A DNA stretch of 64,000 nt from an uncultured Pelagibacteraceae bacterium (GCA_902524235.1 CABZCF010000005.1:1-64000); one strand, 5' to 3'. Shown: positions 43,539 through 54,949, counted from the stretch's first letter. Made by a program: numbers and translations. Notes: a model not told the origin generated them from the sequence alone.

Positions 43539-43557
43539 TTGCATATCTAATATGCAA
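43539..43557. repeat. Perfect 8-bp inverted repeat TTGCATAT-CTA-ATATGCAA
   Basis: Read directly; lies between divergent ODC-like and regA genes. Confidence 0.75.
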
Positions 43558-43650
43558 ATTTATATAAATTGCTGAATTATGGGAAATTTAGCCCAATGTA
43601 AAGCAAATAATACTATTGAAATTATGTTATTCATCTCCATATAGGTCACT

Positions 43651-44214
43651 ATGAATTCAACTGTAGGAATAAAAAAAATTACTGATTTTACAGACAAATC
43701 ACTGCTTCTAGTAGATGATGACAACCCATTTAGAGAAAGACTAGCTAGAGCAATGGAAAAAAAAGGATTTGAGGTAATACAAGCTGAAGGAGTAAAAAAG
43801 GGTATAGATGCCGTTAAATCAAAAAAACCTGCTTTTGCTGTTGTCGATTTAAGGCTCAATGATGGAAATGGCTTAGAAGTTGTAAAAGAAATACAAAACT
43901 CAAATGAAAACAGCAGAATCGTAATGTTAACTGGTTATGGAAATATCCCAACTGCGGTATCAGCAATAAAACAAGGCGCTATAGATTATATGTCAAAACC
44001 TGCAGATGCAGACGACGTTGAAAAAGCATTATTAGCTGATCCAAATAAAAAAGCGGAACCACCAGAAAATCCTATGTCAGCTGATAGAGTTAAGTGGGAA
44101 CATATTCATAGAGTATTCGAGCTTTGTAATAGAAATGTATCTGAAACTGCAAGAAGACTTAAAATGCACAGAAGAACTTTACAAAGAATTTTATCTAAAA
44201 GATCCCCTAGATAA
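43651..44214 (+). CDS. regA: ActR/RegA/PrrA-type redox response regulator
   Basis: Receiver LLVDDDNPFRERLARAM, FAVVDLRLNDGNGLEVV; Fis-type HTH NVSETARRLKMHRRTLQRILSKRSPR. Confidence 0.93.
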   Translation: MNSTVGIKKITDFTDKSLLLVDDDNPFRERLARAMEKKGFEVIQAEGVKKGIDAVKSKKPAFAVVDLRLNDGNGLEVVKEIQNSNENSRIVMLTGYGNIPTAVSAIKQGAIDYMSKPADADDVEKALLADPNKKAEPPENPMSADRVKWEHIHRVFELCNRNVSETARRLKMHRRTLQRILSKRSPR

Positions 44215-44758
44215 TTCTTCTCAATTTAATTAAATATTTACAAATTATTCCTAGCAATAGTATTTTAAACATCTCTGCTAATAAAAAAGGTTTAGCACCT
44301 AAAGAAAAAATTGGTTTTTCCCATCCTATTAGAGTACCCAACCACAATAACCCTAATAAATAAATTATTGAAACTGAAAGAATTAATTTTATACAAATTT
44401 TAAAATAACTATCTTTAGTATTAACATATCCAGCAAAATAAGAGGCGAAAATAAATCCAATCAAGTAACCCATGGTAGGTCCAGTAAAATATACTAAACC
44501 AATACCTTTTTCAGGAGAATTCGAAAATACTGGTAAACCTAAAATTCCTTCAAATAAATAAAACAATATTGTAGTAGCTGCTAACTTTGGTCCAAGTAAT
44601 ACACCCAAAAACAATACTACAAATGTTTGCATTGTCATTGGTACAGGATAAAATGGTAATTTAATTTTTGCAGATACAATCAATAAAGTAGATCCAAGCA
44701 AAATATACAAAATATTTTTTAAAATTTTATATTGCTTAATTTTTTGTACTAACTCCAT
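44207..44758 (-). CDS. bioY: BioY-family substrate-binding membrane protein
   Basis: KLPFYPVPMTMQTFVVLFLGVLLGPKLAATTILFYLFEGILGLPVF. Confidence 0.92.
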   Translation of the reverse strand: MELVQKIKQYKILKNILYILLGSTLLIVSAKIKLPFYPVPMTMQTFVVLFLGVLLGPKLAATTILFYLFEGILGLPVFSNSPEKGIGLVYFTGPTMGYLIGFIFASYFAGYVNTKDSYFKICIKLILSVSIIYLLGLLWLGTLIGWEKPIFSLGAKPFLLAEMFKILLLGIICKYLIKLRRII

Positions 44759-44792
44759 TTTATATTATTGTAACTTAAAATTTTTGTTATTT

Positions 44793-45722
44793 CTAGTTAT
44801 TTGTTAGGGTAACAAATACATCTTCTAAATCTCCATCATCAGTAGACATATCAATTATTCTAACATTTTTCTTGTTAACATAGTTTAGTATTTGATCAAT
44901 GTTCAGACTATTCTTGTCATAAGTAAAAGTTAATTCTTTGTGGTTTAAAGACAAGACTTTTAATGTTTCTAATTCATTATCTTTTAAATCAATCTTCTCA
45001 CTTAGTTTTAAAGTTATTTTTTTTTTTTCAATCCTATTCAATAAATTTTTTGTTGTGTCTAATGCAACTAATTTACCTTTACTAATTATTCCAATTCGAT
45101 CACACATTTCTTGGGCTTCGTTAAGATAATGAGTGGTAAGTATTATACTTACCCCGTTTTTATTAAGTAATTTAACATTTTGCCAAAGATTTTTTCTTAA
45201 TTCTACATCGACTCCTGCAGTAGGCTCATCTAAAATAACAATTGGAGGCTGATGCACTAGTGCCTTTGCAATCATTAACCTTCTTTTCATTCCACCAGAT
45301 AATCCTCGTGAATAACTGTCAGCTTGATTGTCTAAGGAAACCATCTTCAAAATTGTGTCTGTAATCCTGTCTTTTTTTTTTACACCATACAAGCCAGCTT
45401 GTAATTCTAAGAGCTTTCTAGGATTAAAAAATGGATCTAAATTTAATTCTTGAGGCACAATTCCAATTGAAGCTCTTACTTGTCGAGGGTTTTTATCTAT
45501 ATCAAAACCCCATACATTAACCTCACCAGATGTTTTTAAAACAAGTCCAGCGAGAATATTTATAAATGTGCTTTTGCCAGCACCATTTGGTCCAAGTAAA
45601 CCAAAAATCTCTCCTTCTTTCACTTCTAAGTTTAAATTTTCAATTGCCTTTGTTTGTTGTGAGCCATTTTTTTTATAAATTTTCTGCAGATTTTTAACTG
45701 AGAGAATAGTTTTTTTTTCCAT
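44793..45722 (-). CDS. ABC transporter ATP-binding protein (ABC-2/DrrA-like)
   Basis: GLLGPNGAGKSTFINIL Walker A, YSRGLSGGMKRRLMIAKALVHQPPIVILDEPTAGVD. Confidence 0.93.
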   Translation of the reverse strand: MEKKTILSVKNLQKIYKKNGSQQTKAIENLNLEVKEGEIFGLLGPNGAGKSTFINILAGLVLKTSGEVNVWGFDIDKNPRQVRASIGIVPQELNLDPFFNPRKLLELQAGLYGVKKKDRITDTILKMVSLDNQADSYSRGLSGGMKRRLMIAKALVHQPPIVILDEPTAGVDVELRKNLWQNVKLLNKNGVSIILTTHYLNEAQEMCDRIGIISKGKLVALDTTKNLLNRIEKKKITLKLSEKIDLKDNELETLKVLSLNHKELTFTYDKNSLNIDQILNYVNKKNVRIIDMSTDDGDLEDVFVTLTNN

Positions 45723-45772
45723 AAAGAATTTAGTTTTATAACATTAGGAATAATTAAGATAAAATAATTTTA

Positions 45773-48544
45773 ATGAATAAGATAAAAAAAAATGACCATT
45801 TCTATCTAATTGATGGATCGGGATACATATTTAGAGCTTATTATGCCCTACCACCGCTCACCAGAAAGAGTGACGGATTACCAACAGGCGCTGTGAGTGG
45901 TTTTTGTAATATGCTTTTCAAATTATTAGAAGATTCAAAATCAAATGATAATGAACATAAACCAACACATTTTGCGGTGATTTTTGACTCTGCAAGAAAA
46001 AATTTTAGAAACGAAATATACTCAGATTATAAAGCTAATAGATCCGATGCACCAGATGATTTAATTCCACAATTTGAATATATTAGAAAGTCTGTTTTGG
46101 CTTTTAATTTACCTTCAATTGAACTTTTAAATTATGAAGCTGACGATCTAATAGCAACTTACTCAGAACAAATTCTCAAACTTGGAGGTAAAGTTACGAT
46201 TGTTTCATCCGACAAAGATTTAATGCAGTTATACAAAAAAAATATTAGAATTTACGACCCGATGAAGAATAAGTTTGTTAATGAAGAAGACATTAAAAAT
46301 AAATTTGGTATTGGTGCTGAAAAAGTTATTGATGTCCAGTCTTTAGCAGGAGATAGCAGCGATAACGTCCCTGGAGTTCCAGGCATAGGTGTAAAAACAG
46401 CTGCAGAATTAATCACTAATTTTGGCACACTTGAGAATTTACTTAAAAATGCAAATCAAATAAAACAGGACAAAAGAAGAAAAACTTTAATTGAAAATAA
46501 AGATAAAGCATTAATTAGCAAAAAATTAGTTACTTTAAAAAAAGATGTACCAGTTAAAGATAAGGCGGAAAATTTTATACTAAAAGAAATCGACAGAGAA
46601 AAACTTTACTCTTTTTTAAGAGAAATGGAATTCAACAGACTATTAAGTTCTGCAATATCTAAATATGGAGAGACAAAATTTAAAACAATAGAAAATACTC
46701 ACGAAACAAGAAAAAATGAAAAAATATCAAATAAAAATTATTCTCTTATTAATGCTGAAAATGAAATACTTGATTATCTAAGTCAAGCGGAGGAAATAGG
46801 AGAAATATGTATTGATACCGAAACTACATCACTTGATCCACATCAAGCAGATTTAGTAGGAATATCCTTATCAACAAAAATTGGCTATGCATGCTACATT
46901 CCAATTGGCCACAGTAGTCATAAAAACTTAGATGAGAACAAAGTAATTAAAATTTTAAAACCAATACTAGAGGATAAAAGTATAAAAAAAATAGGTCAAA
47001 ATATTAAATTTGATTTTATTATTTTGTTTAAAAGAGGTATTGAAATGAACACTATAGAAGATACTATGTTAATGTCATATGTTCTCGACGCAGGAAAAAA
47101 TCGTCACAACATGGATACACTTTCAGAAATTCATTTAAGTCATAAACCAATATCCTATAAAGAAATAGTAGGTACTGGAAAAAAACAAATAAATTTTAGC
47201 GAGGTCGATATTAAATTAGCTAAAGATTATGCAGCTGAAGATGCTGATATTACTTACAGACTTTACAAAATTTTTCAAAAAAATCTAAAATTAGAAAAAC
47301 TTACAAATATTTACGAAACGTTTGAAAAACCACTTATTAAAATTTTAGCTTTGATGGAAATTAATGGAGTTAAAATTGACCAAAATTTTCTTAAAAAACT
47401 CTCAACCAAATTTCAAAAAAAAATTGAAATTTTAGAAAAACAAATTTTTAAAATTTCAAAAAAGGAATTTAAGATAGGCTCAACAAAGCAATTAGGTGAA
47501 ATAATGTATAATGACCTAAAAATTGCAAATATAAAAAAAACCAAGAAAGGTAGCTTTGCAACAAGCGCCTCAGTGTTGGAGGATTTAGCATTTAAAGGTT
47601 ATGATTTACCCAAACTTGTTCTAGAGTGGAGACAATTATCAAAGTTAAAAAACACATACTCAGACTCGCTACCAGAACATTTTAATAACAATACAAAAAG
47701 AGTACATACTTCATTTTTATTAGCAGCTACAACAACTGGTAGATTAGCATCTAGCGACCCCAATTTACAAAATATACCAATCAAAACTGAGGACGGTAGA
47801 GATATAAGAAAAGCATTTGTTGCTGAAAAAAATATGTTATTTATTTCTGCCGATTACAATCAGATTGAAATGAGAATTTTATCTGATCTTGCTGATGTCA
47901 AAGAATTAAAAAAAGCATTTAAAAATAATGAAGATATACATTCCCTAACAGCAAGCCAGATATTTAATACTGATATTAAAAAAGTAACAAATGATATGAG
48001 AAGAAAAGCAAAGGCAATAAATTTTGGAATAATATACGGTATCTCACAATATGGTCTTGCTAAACAGATTAATGTTTCAAATAATGAAGCAGCTGACTTT
48101 CTGAATGCTTACTTTTTGAGGTTTCCAGAAATAAAAGATTATATGTCTTCGACAATTAAATTTTGTAGGAAAAGCGGTTATGTAAGTAATATATTTGGGC
48201 GAAGAACACATATCACTGGAATCAATGACAAAAATTTTAATGTAAGAAATTTTCAGGAAAGAGCTGCTATAAATGCTCCAATTCAAGGATCAGCATCAGA
48301 AATCATGAGGCTTGCTATGATAAGAATCAACGAAAAATTATTGAATAAAAAATATAAAAACTCAAAAATGATTTTGCAGATTCATGATGAACTTATTTTT
48401 GAAATACCGAAAAAAGATTTGAATATAATGTCTAAAATTATTAAAGATGAAATGACAAGTGTGCAAAATAGTGATCTTCACTCATTTTCTATACCCTTAT
48501 CAGTTGACATAAATTATGGTGAAAACTGGGGTTTATTACATTAG
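45773..48544 (+). CDS. polA: DNA polymerase I
   Basis: 5' nuclease domain, 3'-5' exo (CIDTETTSLDP), polymerase SADYNQIEMRILSDL, RRKAKAINFGIIYG, QIHDELIFE. Confidence 0.97.
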   Translation: MNKIKKNDHFYLIDGSGYIFRAYYALPPLTRKSDGLPTGAVSGFCNMLFKLLEDSKSNDNEHKPTHFAVIFDSARKNFRNEIYSDYKANRSDAPDDLIPQFEYIRKSVLAFNLPSIELLNYEADDLIATYSEQILKLGGKVTIVSSDKDLMQLYKKNIRIYDPMKNKFVNEEDIKNKFGIGAEKVIDVQSLAGDSSDNVPGVPGIGVKTAAELITNFGTLENLLKNANQIKQDKRRKTLIENKDKALISKKLVTLKKDVPVKDKAENFILKEIDREKLYSFLREMEFNRLLSSAISKYGETKFKTIENTHETRKNEKISNKNYSLINAENEILDYLSQAEEIGEICIDTETTSLDPHQADLVGISLSTKIGYACYIPIGHSSHKNLDENKVIKILKPILEDKSIKKIGQNIKFDFIILFKRGIEMNTIEDTMLMSYVLDAGKNRHNMDTLSEIHLSHKPISYKEIVGTGKKQINFSEVDIKLAKDYAAEDADITYRLYKIFQKNLKLEKLTNIYETFEKPLIKILALMEINGVKIDQNFLKKLSTKFQKKIEILEKQIFKISKKEFKIGSTKQLGEIMYNDLKIANIKKTKKGSFATSASVLEDLAFKGYDLPKLVLEWRQLSKLKNTYSDSLPEHFNNNTKRVHTSFLLAATTTGRLASSDPNLQNIPIKTEDGRDIRKAFVAEKNMLFISADYNQIEMRILSDLADVKELKKAFKNNEDIHSLTASQIFNTDIKKVTNDMRRKAKAINFGIIYGISQYGLAKQINVSNNEAADFLNAYFLRFPEIKDYMSSTIKFCRKSGYVSNIFGRRTHITGINDKNFNVRNFQERAAINAPIQGSASEIMRLAMIRINEKLLNKKYKNSKMILQIHDELIFEIPKKDLNIMSKIIKDEMTSVQNSDLHSFSIPLSVDINYGENWGLLH

Positions 48545-48596
48545 AAGTTTGTATGTATTGCCCAAATTAGAACAATTTAGTATTTTTAATTACACT

Positions 48597-49295
48597 ATGA
48601 ATCAAACTATTGCATTAGTAGATGATGATAGAAATATTTTAACAAGTATTAGTATTGCACTTGAAAAAGAGGGCTATAAAGTTCAAACTTATCTTGATGG
48701 TGAGAGTGCATTAATTGGGTTAACAAGAACGCCGCCTGATTTAGCTATTGTTGATATTAAAATGCCAAAAATGGACGGGGAAGAGTTGTTAAAAAAATTA
48801 AGAAAAAAAACATCTATGCCAGTTATTTTTTTGACATCCAAAGACGATGAAGTCGATGAACTTTTAGGTCTTAAATTAGGTGCAGATGATTTTGTAAAAA
48901 AATCAGGAGGATTTTCTATAAAAGTTTTGATTGAAAGAATAAGAGTACAACTTAGAAAAAAAGATAATAATATAGAAGATACTAAAAATATTATTTCGCA
49001 CGGAAAATTAAAACTAGATCCTTCACAATTAGAGTGTGAGTGGAATGGTCATCAACTACCAGACAAGTTAACAACAACTGAATTTTTAATAGTTAAAGAA
49101 TTAGCTAAAAGACCAGGCATCATCAAGGAAAGAGCCCAATTGATGGATATTGCTTATAGAGAAGACACGGATATAGAGGATAGAACAATTGACAGTCACG
49201 TAAAAAGAATAAGAAAAAAGTTTAAAAAAGTTGATAGTAATTTTGCAGCTATTGAAACACGTTATGGAAGTGGATATAGGTGGAATGTTAGCTAA
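48597..49295 (+). CDS. chvI: ChvI-like OmpR-family response regulator
   Basis: MNQTIALVDDDRNILTSISIALE; winged-helix C-terminus; start placed at ATG 48597. Confidence 0.88.
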   Translation: MNQTIALVDDDRNILTSISIALEKEGYKVQTYLDGESALIGLTRTPPDLAIVDIKMPKMDGEELLKKLRKKTSMPVIFLTSKDDEVDELLGLKLGADDFVKKSGGFSIKVLIERIRVQLRKKDNNIEDTKNIISHGKLKLDPSQLECEWNGHQLPDKLTTTEFLIVKELAKRPGIIKERAQLMDIAYREDTDIEDRTIDSHVKRIRKKFKKVDSNFAAIETRYGSGYRWNVS

Positions 49296-50839
49296 TGTTG
49301 AGCAATATTTTAAAAAACTTTTCTATACTAAAAAAATTTTTATTTATTAACTTTATTTTTTTTCTTATTATTAGTATTTTTACCACTGTATATATATATA
49401 GTATCCAGCCAAGTTTAATTAAAGATAAATCTGCCAATCATTTTAAAATTATTGATAACACCGTAAACCACATCCAAAGATTAAATATTAGTTTTATTCA
49501 AGAAGAAATAAGAAAATTTTTAATTTCAACAAAATTTTTATTTCAAACAATTGATAGGGTTATTATTTATGATAAAGCTTTCAATAGTATTTCAGATACA
49601 GATGCGCTTGATCTAGATCCTAGATCTTTTTCGAGAAACTTCGAAATTTTTGAGACAGATATCTCAAATAGTGACACAGATATTTCAACAGAGCAATCAA
49701 AGGATTTAAAGGACAAAAACATTTTTTTAAAAAATAAATTAAATCAATATTTGATTTCAGAAAATTTCGAAAATCCATTTACATTCACTCATGAGATAAA
49801 CGATCAATTTTTATTAGTCTCAGTAAAGAATATTTTGATTGATCAAAAAAAAGTTGGATATATAGCGGTAATAGAAGAGTCAAATGATATTAAATTTGCA
49901 TTTATCGAGAGAAAAAACTTCGTTTTAAGAACTGCTGCAATTATCGCATTAGTGATATTAATATTTTCTTTTGTTTTAAATAGATACTTTTTAAAACCTA
50001 TAAAAAATTTAGTTCATTATACAGAAATAATTAAAGATAAAAGTAAAGAAGATACAAATATAGATATTTATAAAAATAGAAAAGATGAGTTAGGAACACT
50101 TTCAAAATCTATGGATGAGATGACCAATGAATTACAAAGAAGAATAAATAACGCTGAAAATTTTTCTAGAGACTTGGTTCATGAAATTAGAAATCCGCTT
50201 GCTTCACTTAAAAGTGCATCGGAAATAATATCGGAAACAGATAATAAAGAGCAAAAAAGTAAATTAATTAAGATTGTATCTCATGATGTAGAAAGAATAG
50301 AGAGATTAATAACAGATTATTCACAAATGTTAAAAGATGAAGCAGCTATTTCATCTGAAAAAATGATAATATTAAATTTAAAAAATATTTTGACTTCGGT
50401 CGTAGATGACTTCAATAATATTTATAATACTAAAAGAGGTATATCAGTCAAATTATCAGCTAATGGGTCTGGTAATTATGAAATTCTTGGAATTGAGAAT
50501 AGAATAGAGCAAATAATCGCAAATTTATTAGATAATTCTGTTTCATTTAGTGATGATAACAAAAAAATTAATATTATGCTATATTCCAATAGCGATGGAT
50601 ACGTCAAAGTTAATGTGATTGATGAAGGTCGTGGTTTTAAGGAATTGGATACAAAAAAAATATTTAAAAGGTTTTACAGTAACAGACCTGAGAAGTTTGG
50701 TGAGCATTCAGGCTTGGGACTAAATATTGTAAAAAACCTTGTAGAATTACATAATGGGACAATAATCGCAAAAAATAATAAAGATAAGGGCGCAAATGTA
50801 GAAATTAAGTTTCCTAGGGCTGATTCTAAAGTTGATTAA
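49295..50839 (+). CDS. chvG: ChvG-like sensor histidine kinase
   Basis: TM segments, HAMP, H-box [35 protein letters not shown]. Confidence 0.88.
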   Translation: MLSNILKNFSILKKFLFINFIFFLIISIFTTVYIYSIQPSLIKDKSANHFKIIDNTVNHIQRLNISFIQEEIRKFLISTKFLFQTIDRVIIYDKAFNSISDTDALDLDPRSFSRNFEIFETDISNSDTDISTEQSKDLKDKNIFLKNKLNQYLISENFENPFTFTHEINDQFLLVSVKNILIDQKKVGYIAVIEESNDIKFAFIERKNFVLRTAAIIALVILIFSFVLNRYFLKPIKNLVHYTEIIKDKSKEDTNIDIYKNRKDELGTLSKSMDEMTNELQRRINNAENFSRDLVHEIRNPLASLKSASEIISETDNKEQKSKLIKIVSHDVERIERLITDYSQMLKDEAAISSEKMIILNLKNILTSVVDDFNNIYNTKRGISVKLSANGSGNYEILGIENRIEQIIANLLDNSVSFSDDNKKINIMLYSNSDGYVKVNVIDEGRGFKELDTKKIFKRFYSNRPEKFGEHSGLGLNIVKNLVELHNGTIIAKNNKDKGANVEIKFPRADSKVD

Positions 50840-50868
50840 TTCTAATAAAGTTGTTAAAAGCCTCGCTC

Positions 50869-52155
50869 ATGACAGACTACAAAGTTAAAGATATTAACGA
50901 AGCAGATTTTGGTAGGAAAGAAATTTCTCTAGCAGAGACAGAGATGCCAGGTTTAATGGCTTTAAGAAAAGAATACAAAGGAAAAGATCCTTTAAAAGGT
51001 GCGAGAATTGTTGGTTGTTTGCATATGACAATACAAACAGCAGTATTAATTGAAACGCTAGTTGAATTAGGAGCAGAAGTCAGATGGTCGTCTTGCAATA
51101 TATTCTCAACTCAAGATCATGCAGCTGCTGCTGTCGCTAAAGCTGGCATACCAGTATTTGCCTGGAAAGGCGAAACAGAGGAGGAATATTGGTGGTGCGT
51201 TAGACAAACTATCGAGGGTAAAAAAGATTGGAAGCCGAATATGATCTTGGATGATGGTGGTGATCTAACAGCTTTAATGCATAAGGATTACAAAGAATTA
51301 ATGAAAGATATTAAAGGTTTGTCGGAAGAAACAACAACCGGAGTATTAGCACTTAAGAAAATGGAACAAGATGGTACCCTGTTAGTTCCCGCGATTAACG
51401 TCAACGACTCAGTGACAAAATCAAAATTTGATAACCTGTATGGTTGCAGAGAAAGTTTAGTTGATGGAATTAAAAGAGCAACAGATGTTATGATGTCAGG
51501 TAAGGTTGCAATAGTAGCTGGTTTTGGCGATGTAGGTAAGGGTAGTGCAGCCTCACTTAGACAATCTGGTGCAAGAGTAATGGTTACAGAAACTGATCCA
51601 ATTTGTGCACTTCAGGCTGCAATGGAGGGTTATGAAGTTGTTACAATGGATGATATGATTAGCCAGGCAGATATAGTAGTCACTGCAACTGGTAATAAGG
51701 ATATCGTAACAGCAGATCACATGAGAGAAATGAAGGATAGAGCAATTTTATGTAACATTGGCCACTTCGATAATGAAATACAAGTTGATGCATTAAAAAA
51801 CTATAAATGGGACGAAATTAAACCCCAAGTTCATGAGATTACATTGCCAAGTAATAAAAGAATAATATTATTAGCTGAAGGTAGATTAGTAAATTTAGGT
51901 TGTGCCACTGGTCATCCAAGTTTTGTAATGAGTGCTTCATTTACAAACCAAGTAACGGCTCAGATAGAACTATGGAATAATTCTGATAGATATGAAAAGA
52001 AAGTTTATGTTTTACCAAAACATTTAGATGAAAAAGTTGCTATGCTACATTTAGAAAAAGTTGGTGCAAAATTGACAAAATTATCTAAAGATCAAGCAGA
52101 TTACATTAGCGTTAAACAAGAGGGGCCTTACAAACCCGATGCATATCGGTACTAA
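50869..52155 (+). CDS. ahcY: Adenosylhomocysteinase
   Basis: [34 protein letters not shown]-terminal [10 protein letters not shown]; start placed at ATG 50869. Confidence 0.97.
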   Translation: MTDYKVKDINEADFGRKEISLAETEMPGLMALRKEYKGKDPLKGARIVGCLHMTIQTAVLIETLVELGAEVRWSSCNIFSTQDHAAAAVAKAGIPVFAWKGETEEEYWWCVRQTIEGKKDWKPNMILDDGGDLTALMHKDYKELMKDIKGLSEETTTGVLALKKMEQDGTLLVPAINVNDSVTKSKFDNLYGCRESLVDGIKRATDVMMSGKVAIVAGFGDVGKGSAASLRQSGARVMVTETDPICALQAAMEGYEVVTMDDMISQADIVVTATGNKDIVTADHMREMKDRAILCNIGHFDNEIQVDALKNYKWDEIKPQVHEITLPSNKRIILLAEGRLVNLGCATGHPSFVMSASFTNQVTAQIELWNNSDRYEKKVYVLPKHLDEKVAMLHLEKVGAKLTKLSKDQADYISVKQEGPYKPDAYRY

Positions 52156-52612
52156 TTCTAAAAAATTAGATATTTCATCTGAAATAAATACAAAAAAAGT
52201 ATCTGAAAGATTTGCAGAATTTTTAAAACCTGGTGATATAGTTTGTTTATTTGGTGATTTAGGTGTAGGCAAAACTACATTTATTAAATACTTGATTAAT
52301 TATTTACAAAAAAAATCTCAAGAAAACACTACAGAAGTTTCAAGTCCAACTTTTAATATCTTAAATGAGTATAAAATTTACAACATAAATATTCATCACT
52401 ACGATTTATATAGATTGAAGGATATTAGAGAAATAGAAAATCTTGGAATATATGAAGAGTTGAAAAATAATATCACATTAATTGAATGGCCTGAAATAAT
52501 TTCCAAAAATTTGAAAGATTTTATCAGTCTTAATTTTAGATATGAAAATGATTTTGATAAAAGGTCAATAACAATTTCCACAAACCAAAAAAATATAATT
52601 AATGAATTTTAA
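52139..52612 (+). CDS. tsaE: tRNA t6A biosynthesis ATPase TsaE
   Basis: [38 protein letters not shown]; overlaps ahcY. Confidence 0.93.
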   Translation: MHIGTNSKKLDISSEINTKKVSERFAEFLKPGDIVCLFGDLGVGKTTFIKYLINYLQKKSQENTTEVSSPTFNILNEYKIYNINIHHYDLYRLKDIREIENLGIYEELKNNITLIEWPEIISKNLKDFISLNFRYENDFDKRSITISTNQKNIINEF

Positions 52613-53534
52613 AAATATTGTGGAACTATCTGGTGATGCCTCTCATAGAAAGTTTTATAGAGATAAAAAAAATAAGTCGATTATTGTTTATGCAAAAAAA
52701 GAAAAAAGAAAAAATTTATTGATATATGCAGCTATAAATGAACTACTAAATAATAACAAAATCTTAACACCCCAATTAATTTCTGAAAAATACAAAAAAA
52801 ACCATATTATAATAGAAGATCTAGGAGATTATACAGGGCTTAAAAAATTTAAAGATTACAAGATTGATAATTATATTAAACTATTTGAAATCTTAAAAAA
52901 ACTTAAATTAGTAAGAAAAAGAACCATCAATACTTTCTTAAAAACAAAATACACTATTAAAAATTATTCAAACAATGAGTTGCTTAGGGAGGCAAAATTA
53001 TTTTCAGACTGGTATATGCCAAAAATAATTAAAAAAAAAATATCTGAATCAAAGAAAGTATATATTAAAATTGTCAAAAAACTAATATTAGGTTTAGAGT
53101 CAAAAAAAAAGGTTTTTGTTCATAGAGATTTTCACATTTCAAATATAATGATAAAAAAAAATAAAATTTATTTAATAGATAGTCAAGATGCAGTTTTTGG
53201 AAATGAAGCATATGATCTGGCATCTCTAATCGATGATGTAAGAGTTAAAGTAAAACTAAAAAATAGGGAAAAGATGTACAAAAAGTTTATTTCAAAACAA
53301 AAAAAAATTAACCTGGAGAAATTAAGAAATGATTTTGAGATATTGTCAATTCTAAGAAACTTAAAAATTATAGGAATTTTTACAAGACTTTCAAAAAGAG
53401 ATAAAAAACACAAATATTTGAAACTAATACCTTATGCTTGGAAAATGATTGATGAAAGAAGAAAAAATAACACCAGATTTGAAGAATTAAATAACTTTTT
53501 AAGTATTCATTTTCCAAAAAATTTAAAAATATGA
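52602..53534 (+). CDS. Aminoglycoside-phosphotransferase-fold sugar kinase (AmgK-like)
   Basis: VHRDFHISNIMI catalytic loop, LIDSQDAVFGNEAYDLASLIDD; position between tsaE and the nucleotidyltransferase. Confidence 0.82.
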   Translation: MNFKNIVELSGDASHRKFYRDKKNKSIIVYAKKEKRKNLLIYAAINELLNNNKILTPQLISEKYKKNHIIIEDLGDYTGLKKFKDYKIDNYIKLFEILKKLKLVRKRTINTFLKTKYTIKNYSNNELLREAKLFSDWYMPKIIKKKISESKKVYIKIVKKLILGLESKKKVFVHRDFHISNIMIKKNKIYLIDSQDAVFGNEAYDLASLIDDVRVKVKLKNREKMYKKFISKQKKINLEKLRNDFEILSILRNLKIIGIFTRLSKRDKKHKYLKLIPYAWKMIDERRKNNTRFEELNNFLSIHFPKNLKI

Positions 53535-54223
53535 AAATTGAAACAGCTATAATTCTTTGCGCAGGCTATGGAAAGAGGTTGCATCCCATAACATTAGAAG
53601 TGCCAAAGCCATTAATTAAAATCAAAAATAAATCATTATTATTAAATACTATTGAACTAGTAGCAAGCTTAAGAATTAAAAAAATTAAATTAAATACTTA
53701 TTATCTGTCGGAACAAATTGAGGATTTTGTTAATAAACTTGAAAATTATGGCAAGATTGAAATTATCAAAGATGGTCAAGAGATACTTGATACAGGTGGG
53801 GGTATTAAAAACATAATGAAAACGTCAAAAGATGAAAATTTTTTGGTTTTAAATCCTGATACAATTTGGAACTTAGGTTATAAAAAAGTTATTTTAGAAA
53901 TGATTGAATATTATGAATATAAAAATCTAAACAATTTACTAATGGTTGTGCATAAATCAAAAAGCTATGATACCAGATTTGATGGTGATTTTTCTATGAA
54001 CAATCATATGCTGTCTATAAATAAAAATTGTAACTATATTTACACAGGATGCCAAATAATAAATAAAGCAATTTTTAGTAGTATAAAAAATAAAAAATTT
54101 TCTATGAATGAAGTGTGGAATAATAAGATAAAAAATTCCACCCTTTTTGGTTTTGAGAGTGAACAAAAATTTGTCCACTTAACTGATATTGAAATTTACA
54201 AAAAATTATTAAAAAATAATTAA
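53531..54223 (+). CDS. Sugar-phosphate nucleotidyltransferase (MurU-like)
   Basis: AIILCAGYGKRLHPITLEVPKPLIKIKNKSLL. Confidence 0.86.
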   Translation: MKIETAIILCAGYGKRLHPITLEVPKPLIKIKNKSLLLNTIELVASLRIKKIKLNTYYLSEQIEDFVNKLENYGKIEIIKDGQEILDTGGGIKNIMKTSKDENFLVLNPDTIWNLGYKKVILEMIEYYEYKNLNNLLMVVHKSKSYDTRFDGDFSMNNHMLSINKNCNYIYTGCQIINKAIFSSIKNKKFSMNEVWNNKIKNSTLFGFESEQKFVHLTDIEIYKKLLKNN

Positions 54224-54916
54224 ATCTTTAGCTCTTTCTGAGTCCAAATATTTTGCACTTTTAGCCTTATCGTTTTCAATTTCCAACAGTAATGGGTTAC
54301 CAGTCGGAATTTCTAATTTAGAAATATTGTCATTGCTTAAATCAAATAAATATTTGCACAGTGCTCTGATAGAATTTCCGTGTGCGGAAATTAAAATATT
54401 TTTGTTTATATTGTGAATATTTTTTTTATAATATGGTACCACTCTCTCATATGTATCTCTTAAAGACTCTGTATTTGGTATCTTATCTTTAGGAACATTT
54501 TTATAAATATTAATATTATTAGGGTGATAAATGCTATTATTATCAAGTTTATCTGGTGGCTTATCCCATGATCTTCTTAATTCATGCACTTTACCCTCGC
54601 TTAATTTTCTTTTCATTTCATCTTTATTTAAACCTGTTAAGGCACCATAATGCCTTTCATTTAACTCCCATGCTTTAGTAAATGGTAAATTTTTAAACTT
54701 ATTAACTTTCATTATTAATTCTAAAGTCTTAATTGCTCTTGTTAAATATGATGTAAAAATACTATCTATAGTTATATCCAAATCTTTTATAAGATTTCCT
54801 GCCTTTATGGCCTCTTCCCCACCTTTTTTTGATAATTCCACATCGACCCAGCCTGTAAACCGATTTTCAAGATTCCACAAACTCTGACCATGTCTAACTA
54901 ATATTAAATGACTCAT
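54209..54916 (-). CDS. gpmA: 2,3-bisphosphoglycerate-dependent phosphoglycerate mutase
   Basis: LILVRHGQSLWNLENRFTGWVDVELSKKG, LNERHYGALTG, ISAHGNSIRAL. Confidence 0.95.
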   Translation of the reverse strand: MSHLILVRHGQSLWNLENRFTGWVDVELSKKGGEEAIKAGNLIKDLDITIDSIFTSYLTRAIKTLELIMKVNKFKNLPFTKAWELNERHYGALTGLNKDEMKRKLSEGKVHELRRSWDKPPDKLDNNSIYHPNNINIYKNVPKDKIPNTESLRDTYERVVPYYKKNIHNINKNILISAHGNSIRALCKYLFDLSNDNISKLEIPTGNPLLLEIENDKAKSAKYLDSERAKDLIIF

Positions 54917-54949
54917 CGTTAATTTTTATTTATAAATAAATTATATTTA

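Noticed and set aside
50840-50868. Possible SAH riboswitch before ahcY
   Set aside because: Only about 29 nt between chvG stop and ahcY ATG, with no recognisable SAH aptamer.
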